Part shown: one piece after another, positions 18,600 to 21,478 of the stretch
Layout of the letters: every line of letters begins with the position of its first letter
Position numbering within the stretch: the first letter of the stretch is position 1
Source of the DNA: Allomyces macrogynus ATCC 38327
Taxonomy: Eukaryota; Blastocladiomycota; Blastocladiomycetes; Blastocladiales; Blastocladiaceae
Assembly (NCBI GenBank): GCA_000151295.1
Contig: GG745351.1
Span: forward strand, 71,721 to 93,198
DNA length: 21,478 nucleotides
Reading direction: 5' to 3'
Notes under the pieces: model-generated
What the model saw: the letters and a program-made list of their open reading frames with translations, nothing else
Told to the model about the DNA's origin: nothing
The model's database searches: none
Position numbers and translations under genes: made by a program

Positions 18600-19880
18600 C
18601 TGCTCCAAAGCCGGGTGGTGCCCGTTTGTCTTCATCGTAATTAGCGCACTTCCGCTCCGAGCGCGCTGCATCTGCATTGCTGTTGCGGCTGCCTCGATGC
18701 TGGCATCAGCAATATGTTTCACATTCGTCATTTTATTGATTCTATGCTTTCCACCAGCTCTGCGGCTGTTCTTGCTGGTCATGCTCTTTCCACCTAAGTT
18801 ACATGCATTCTGGCGCACGCAATTTGTGTGTAGGGCAACCGCACGCGTGAACAAGTCCGTTTCTGTTGATCCTGGTCACACAGCAACTGTAGTGCCTCAT
18901 TTGCATCCTGCCCCTGAACCAGTTGCTGACACTCAGCCTGCCCTTGACAATGATAAGCCCTGAGGGACCAGTGCTCACGTCCGATAAAGGCTTCAGGGGC
19001 ATATTTTTGCTCCATGCAAACAGTGGAAGTCAACAGTATTTATGGAATGTCAAAACCTTGCACTCTGTTGATGTTCTTGTCTTGGCAATGCCGTCCACAA
19101 TGACACTCTCCAGTTTCTCCACCCAGCTGTTATGCCAGCCGGTTGCAGCGATGATGCTCATGTGATGTGATGTGATGTAATCAGCGAGTAATGGCGTCTC
19201 AGTCAAAGGTCAATATCACCAATTTGTTTTGTGACCCCCTTCTTGCACTTGGCAGCACCAGAAGTCATTGTAAACCCTCCGCTGATGCTCCCCAGGACGT
19301 ATTTGATCATGAAATAAGCTCTTTCAGGGAACAGCTGAATGATGTTCCATAACTGATCTTCTGACAGCAATCATTTACTGCAGAGCACAAACGCCTTGGG
19401 CACAAACAAAAACTGTCCTGCCTGGCTCTTCTGTTGTTCCTCTTGTTAATGATGTTAAAGCCCTTGCACAATGTCATGTAGCGTCATCTACCTTGCCCAA
19501 GCCAGTGTTCCCCAAGAGGACTTCAACCACATTGCCAACATGGCTGAATGTTGATTTTGCATGGCGTGCCAAGTGGTGCTGACTCAATGTGGAGCCCACG
19601 GTGGTGGTGCTGCCAATGGTGGGGCCTGCAGCAGTCGCTGTGCCTGCTGGGGTGGTCAAGGAGGGAATCATGGTAGCACCACTGGCACCACCTGGGGCGG
19701 CTGAGGCTGCTCTGATTGTCAGCGCTGGGGGCGTACCTCCACCAATCAACAGAGTGCTTGACAATTTACTCTACTTTCCCGAATCTGACCATCCTGTGCC
19801 AGCACCAACACCAAGTCCACCACCAATGATGCCACTGATTCCTGTTGAACCTGTTGCCAGAGTTGCTGCCCATGACCAGG
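18600..19880. other. Degenerate, less GC-rich sequence, probably the 5' part of the retroelement
   Basis: Base use changes here from the GC-rich gene style to a mixed sequence with many TG/CA dinucleotides. Frames are short. A Pro/Ala/Val-rich frame on plus (19589-19885, with VPPPINRVLDNLLYFPESDH) might be a decayed gag-like region ahead of the reverse transcriptase. A frame at 18541-18963 contains hydrophobic stretches and starts without an ATG. I could not find terminal repeats. Confidence 0.4.
19161..19178. repeat. Short TGATG tandem repeat
   Basis: Three and a half copies of a 5-nt unit (TGATG/ATGTG), in the degenerate region before the reverse transcriptase remnant. Confidence 0.8.
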
Positions 19881-20119
19881 TGTAACCTGAGGCCCTGCCA
19901 GAAGGGGTGCACAAACCTGCACTGCCTGAGGGGCCCCTGGTGATGGAAGAGGCCCAGCCGCCATTTGAATTTGAACATGTTGATTTTCACCCTCAAGTTT
20001 TGCATGTACCCCTTGTACCCAAACCGCCACATGGACTGCTGCCACTACCTGTTCCCAAGGCGGTCGAGGAGCTGTTATAGGCCACCCTGAATGCTGACGA
20101 TCTCCTGGAAGGAGATGAG

Positions 20120-21330
20120 GTGTACCCATCTGACCAAGGCAAGGCGGCCCTGCATGACTTGACCATGCCCGAGGCAGCTGTGCATGACCTTTCACAATTC
20201 GACCCAATGCTTCTCAATCTTGAGGCCTGCCACCTGAACGCCAATGCATTCAAAGCTCATGGGGCCCAGCTGTTTGTCATGAACATTGCCCATCATGGGG
20301 CAATTGTGCACCCACTGGCCTGACCCATTTTGCACGAGTATACACTGCTGACAATTTGCCATGTGTTAAAACATGCGCATTTTGTGACTGGCCTAGCATC
20401 AATTGATTTGAGTAATGTGTTCCACCATGTGCCCTTGCATCCTACTTCAAGGCACTGGGGGTTCTGCTACTGCTGCTACCACTACCACTTTGTGCACACC
20501 ACAATGGGTCTTCGGATTTTGCTGTGGCTACTACACATTGTCATTCCTGGGACCTGCCATCTACACTCAAGTATGTGCTCTCCTTGATGAGCTGGCCTTC
20601 AGGTCAATGACATCAAGTCAGACAACCAGTTCAAGCAGGAGATGACATGGTGTGGGTGGGATATCAAGGCGCACAGCCTCAACAGCTGCACCAAGGCCCA
20701 GATCTTGCTCAACAAGTTGCAAAAGGCGCATGTGATTGTGTGCAGCCTGCACACCATGGCACACACCAAGTTGATGGTGCAATGCACCACCAGTTCTTTC
20801 GAACATGTAGCTGCTGCTTTTCCTTGGGGGCGTGTCACTTGTGCCCCTGATTGAGCATATCAACTTGTATGATGAGGCCAATCCATGGAAAATGTGCCAT
20901 AGCCGACATCTACACCTCATTGGTTGGAACCACTGCTGGCTCTTTGCATCACACAATGACCAGCCAATGCAGTGCTACTTGGACGCCTTGTTGATGCACC
21001 TTGCTTACCAGTTGCCCAACAGGTCCTATTGTGTGCATGCACACACAATGGATATCCAATGGGCTGAGGCATGTGTGGTCTTGAACATGCTCTACATTGT
21101 TGTTTGATCTTGCTGCCAACCCGTGTGAATGCAACAAGTACATGAGCTGTTGCTATTATTGCAATAACACAGTGGTCATGTTTGCCTTCCACAAAGGAAG
21201 GTCGCACCACAAGGTCATCAATTCTCTTTGTCTTTTCTTGGCTGGTTTGTTGTTGCCCTACTTTTCCAGCTTGTGTCGTGTCAGTGCAAGCCTGTTGACC
21301 GAGTTGGTGGTTGTTGGTAACTGATCTCAT
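20120..21330 (+). mobile_element. Decayed retroelement: reverse transcriptase and RNase H remnants (DIRS-like)
   Basis: Fragments in shifting plus frames follow the order of a retroelement polymerase. They are a pre-RT segment (LNLEACHLNANAFKAHGAQL, from about 20210), the RT palm/fingers motif GLASIDLSNVFHHVPLHPTS (about 20385-20450), and GLRI then GPAIYTQVCALLDEL in another frame (to about 20600). Then come GLQVNDIKSD ... TWCGWDI (about 20597-20670) and AAAFPWGRV (about 20810-20840) with a following W-rich stretch. An RNase H-like CNNTVVMFAFHKGRSHHKVI ends it (about 21160-21220). The style (HHVPLHP, AFPWGR, DN..V..A..KGRS) fits tyrosine-recombinase (DIRS) elements; other RT classes are possible. 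The YxDD catalytic segment is missing between LLDEL and GLQVND. There are stops and at least four frame changes, so it is inactive. No recombinase or repeat ends were found before the window ends. Confidence 0.6.
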
Positions 21331-21478
21331 GCCACACATGAAGTACTACTGTGACCCACTGCTGCACCAGCATGGCTCTTGTGTGGTGTGCGGCAGGGTG
21401 GAGAACTATTGGCCCAATCCGTGTCCATAGTCATGTTTTCCAGCAGATCCACATAAAAACGCATTGATTGATGTCGTG

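Noticed and set aside
1..21478. CRISPR arrays, bacterial operons, ribosome binding sites or phage genes
   Set aside because: Introns, a Pol III tRNA gene and a peroxisomal signal show a eukaryotic nuclear context; no spaced direct repeats of CRISPR type were seen.

Overview
The window reads as nuclear DNA of a GC-rich, intron-rich eukaryote. The genes are broken by many short GT-AG introns, mostly 60-95 nt, with donors such as GTACGT, GTGCGT or GTCCGT, branch sites of the CTGAC/CTAAC type and often TAG acceptors. There is a split-promoter (Pol III) tRNA gene, TATA boxes, a peroxisomal targeting tripeptide and a two-RCK Slo-type channel. Together these suggest a zoosporic, early-diverging fungus (Blastocladiomycota or chytrid-like). 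That placement is inference; no marker here fixes the species.

Layout from left to right. Positions 1-452 (minus) hold the 5' part of a small single-pass membrane protein cut by the window edge. A tRNA-Gly(CCC) gene lies at 1098-1168 (minus). A cytochrome b5/acyl-CoA dehydrogenase fusion ending in a PTS1 (plus, 1636-3326) converges with a seven-exon ankyrin-repeat gene (minus, 3861-4904). After about 1.1 kb without an assignable gene comes an Mpv17/PMP22-family membrane protein (minus, 5998-7056). It is transcribed divergently from a Slo/BK-like cation channel with two RCK domains (plus, 7678-11726), across about 620 bp that contain a 22-bp imperfect palindrome. A full-length ABCC (MRP/YCF1-type) transporter of nine exons follows (plus, 12475-17593). 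An unrecognised two-exon fragment lies on the minus strand (17951-18463). From about 18.6 kb to the end the base composition shifts away from the GC-rich gene style, and the sequence becomes a decayed retroelement with reverse transcriptase and RNase H remnants resembling DIRS/tyrosine-recombinase elements.

The genes do not form a pathway or operon. Two of them touch peroxisome/mitochondrion biology: the PTS1 acyl-CoA dehydrogenase and the Mpv17/PMP22 protein. Two are large membrane transport proteins. The points most worth a second look are these. The Slo-like channel has lost the K+ selectivity signature (TSGQNA where TVGYGD is expected). The ABCC transporter has Arg-Arg where the second nucleotide-binding domain should carry the Walker B Asp-Glu, at a splice junction. 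The cytochrome b5/acyl-CoA dehydrogenase uses the LCAD/IVD-style position for its catalytic base. The ankyrin gene has a 13-nt micro-exon. All exon structures were worked out by eye from frames, splice signals and family motifs and have not been checked against transcripts.
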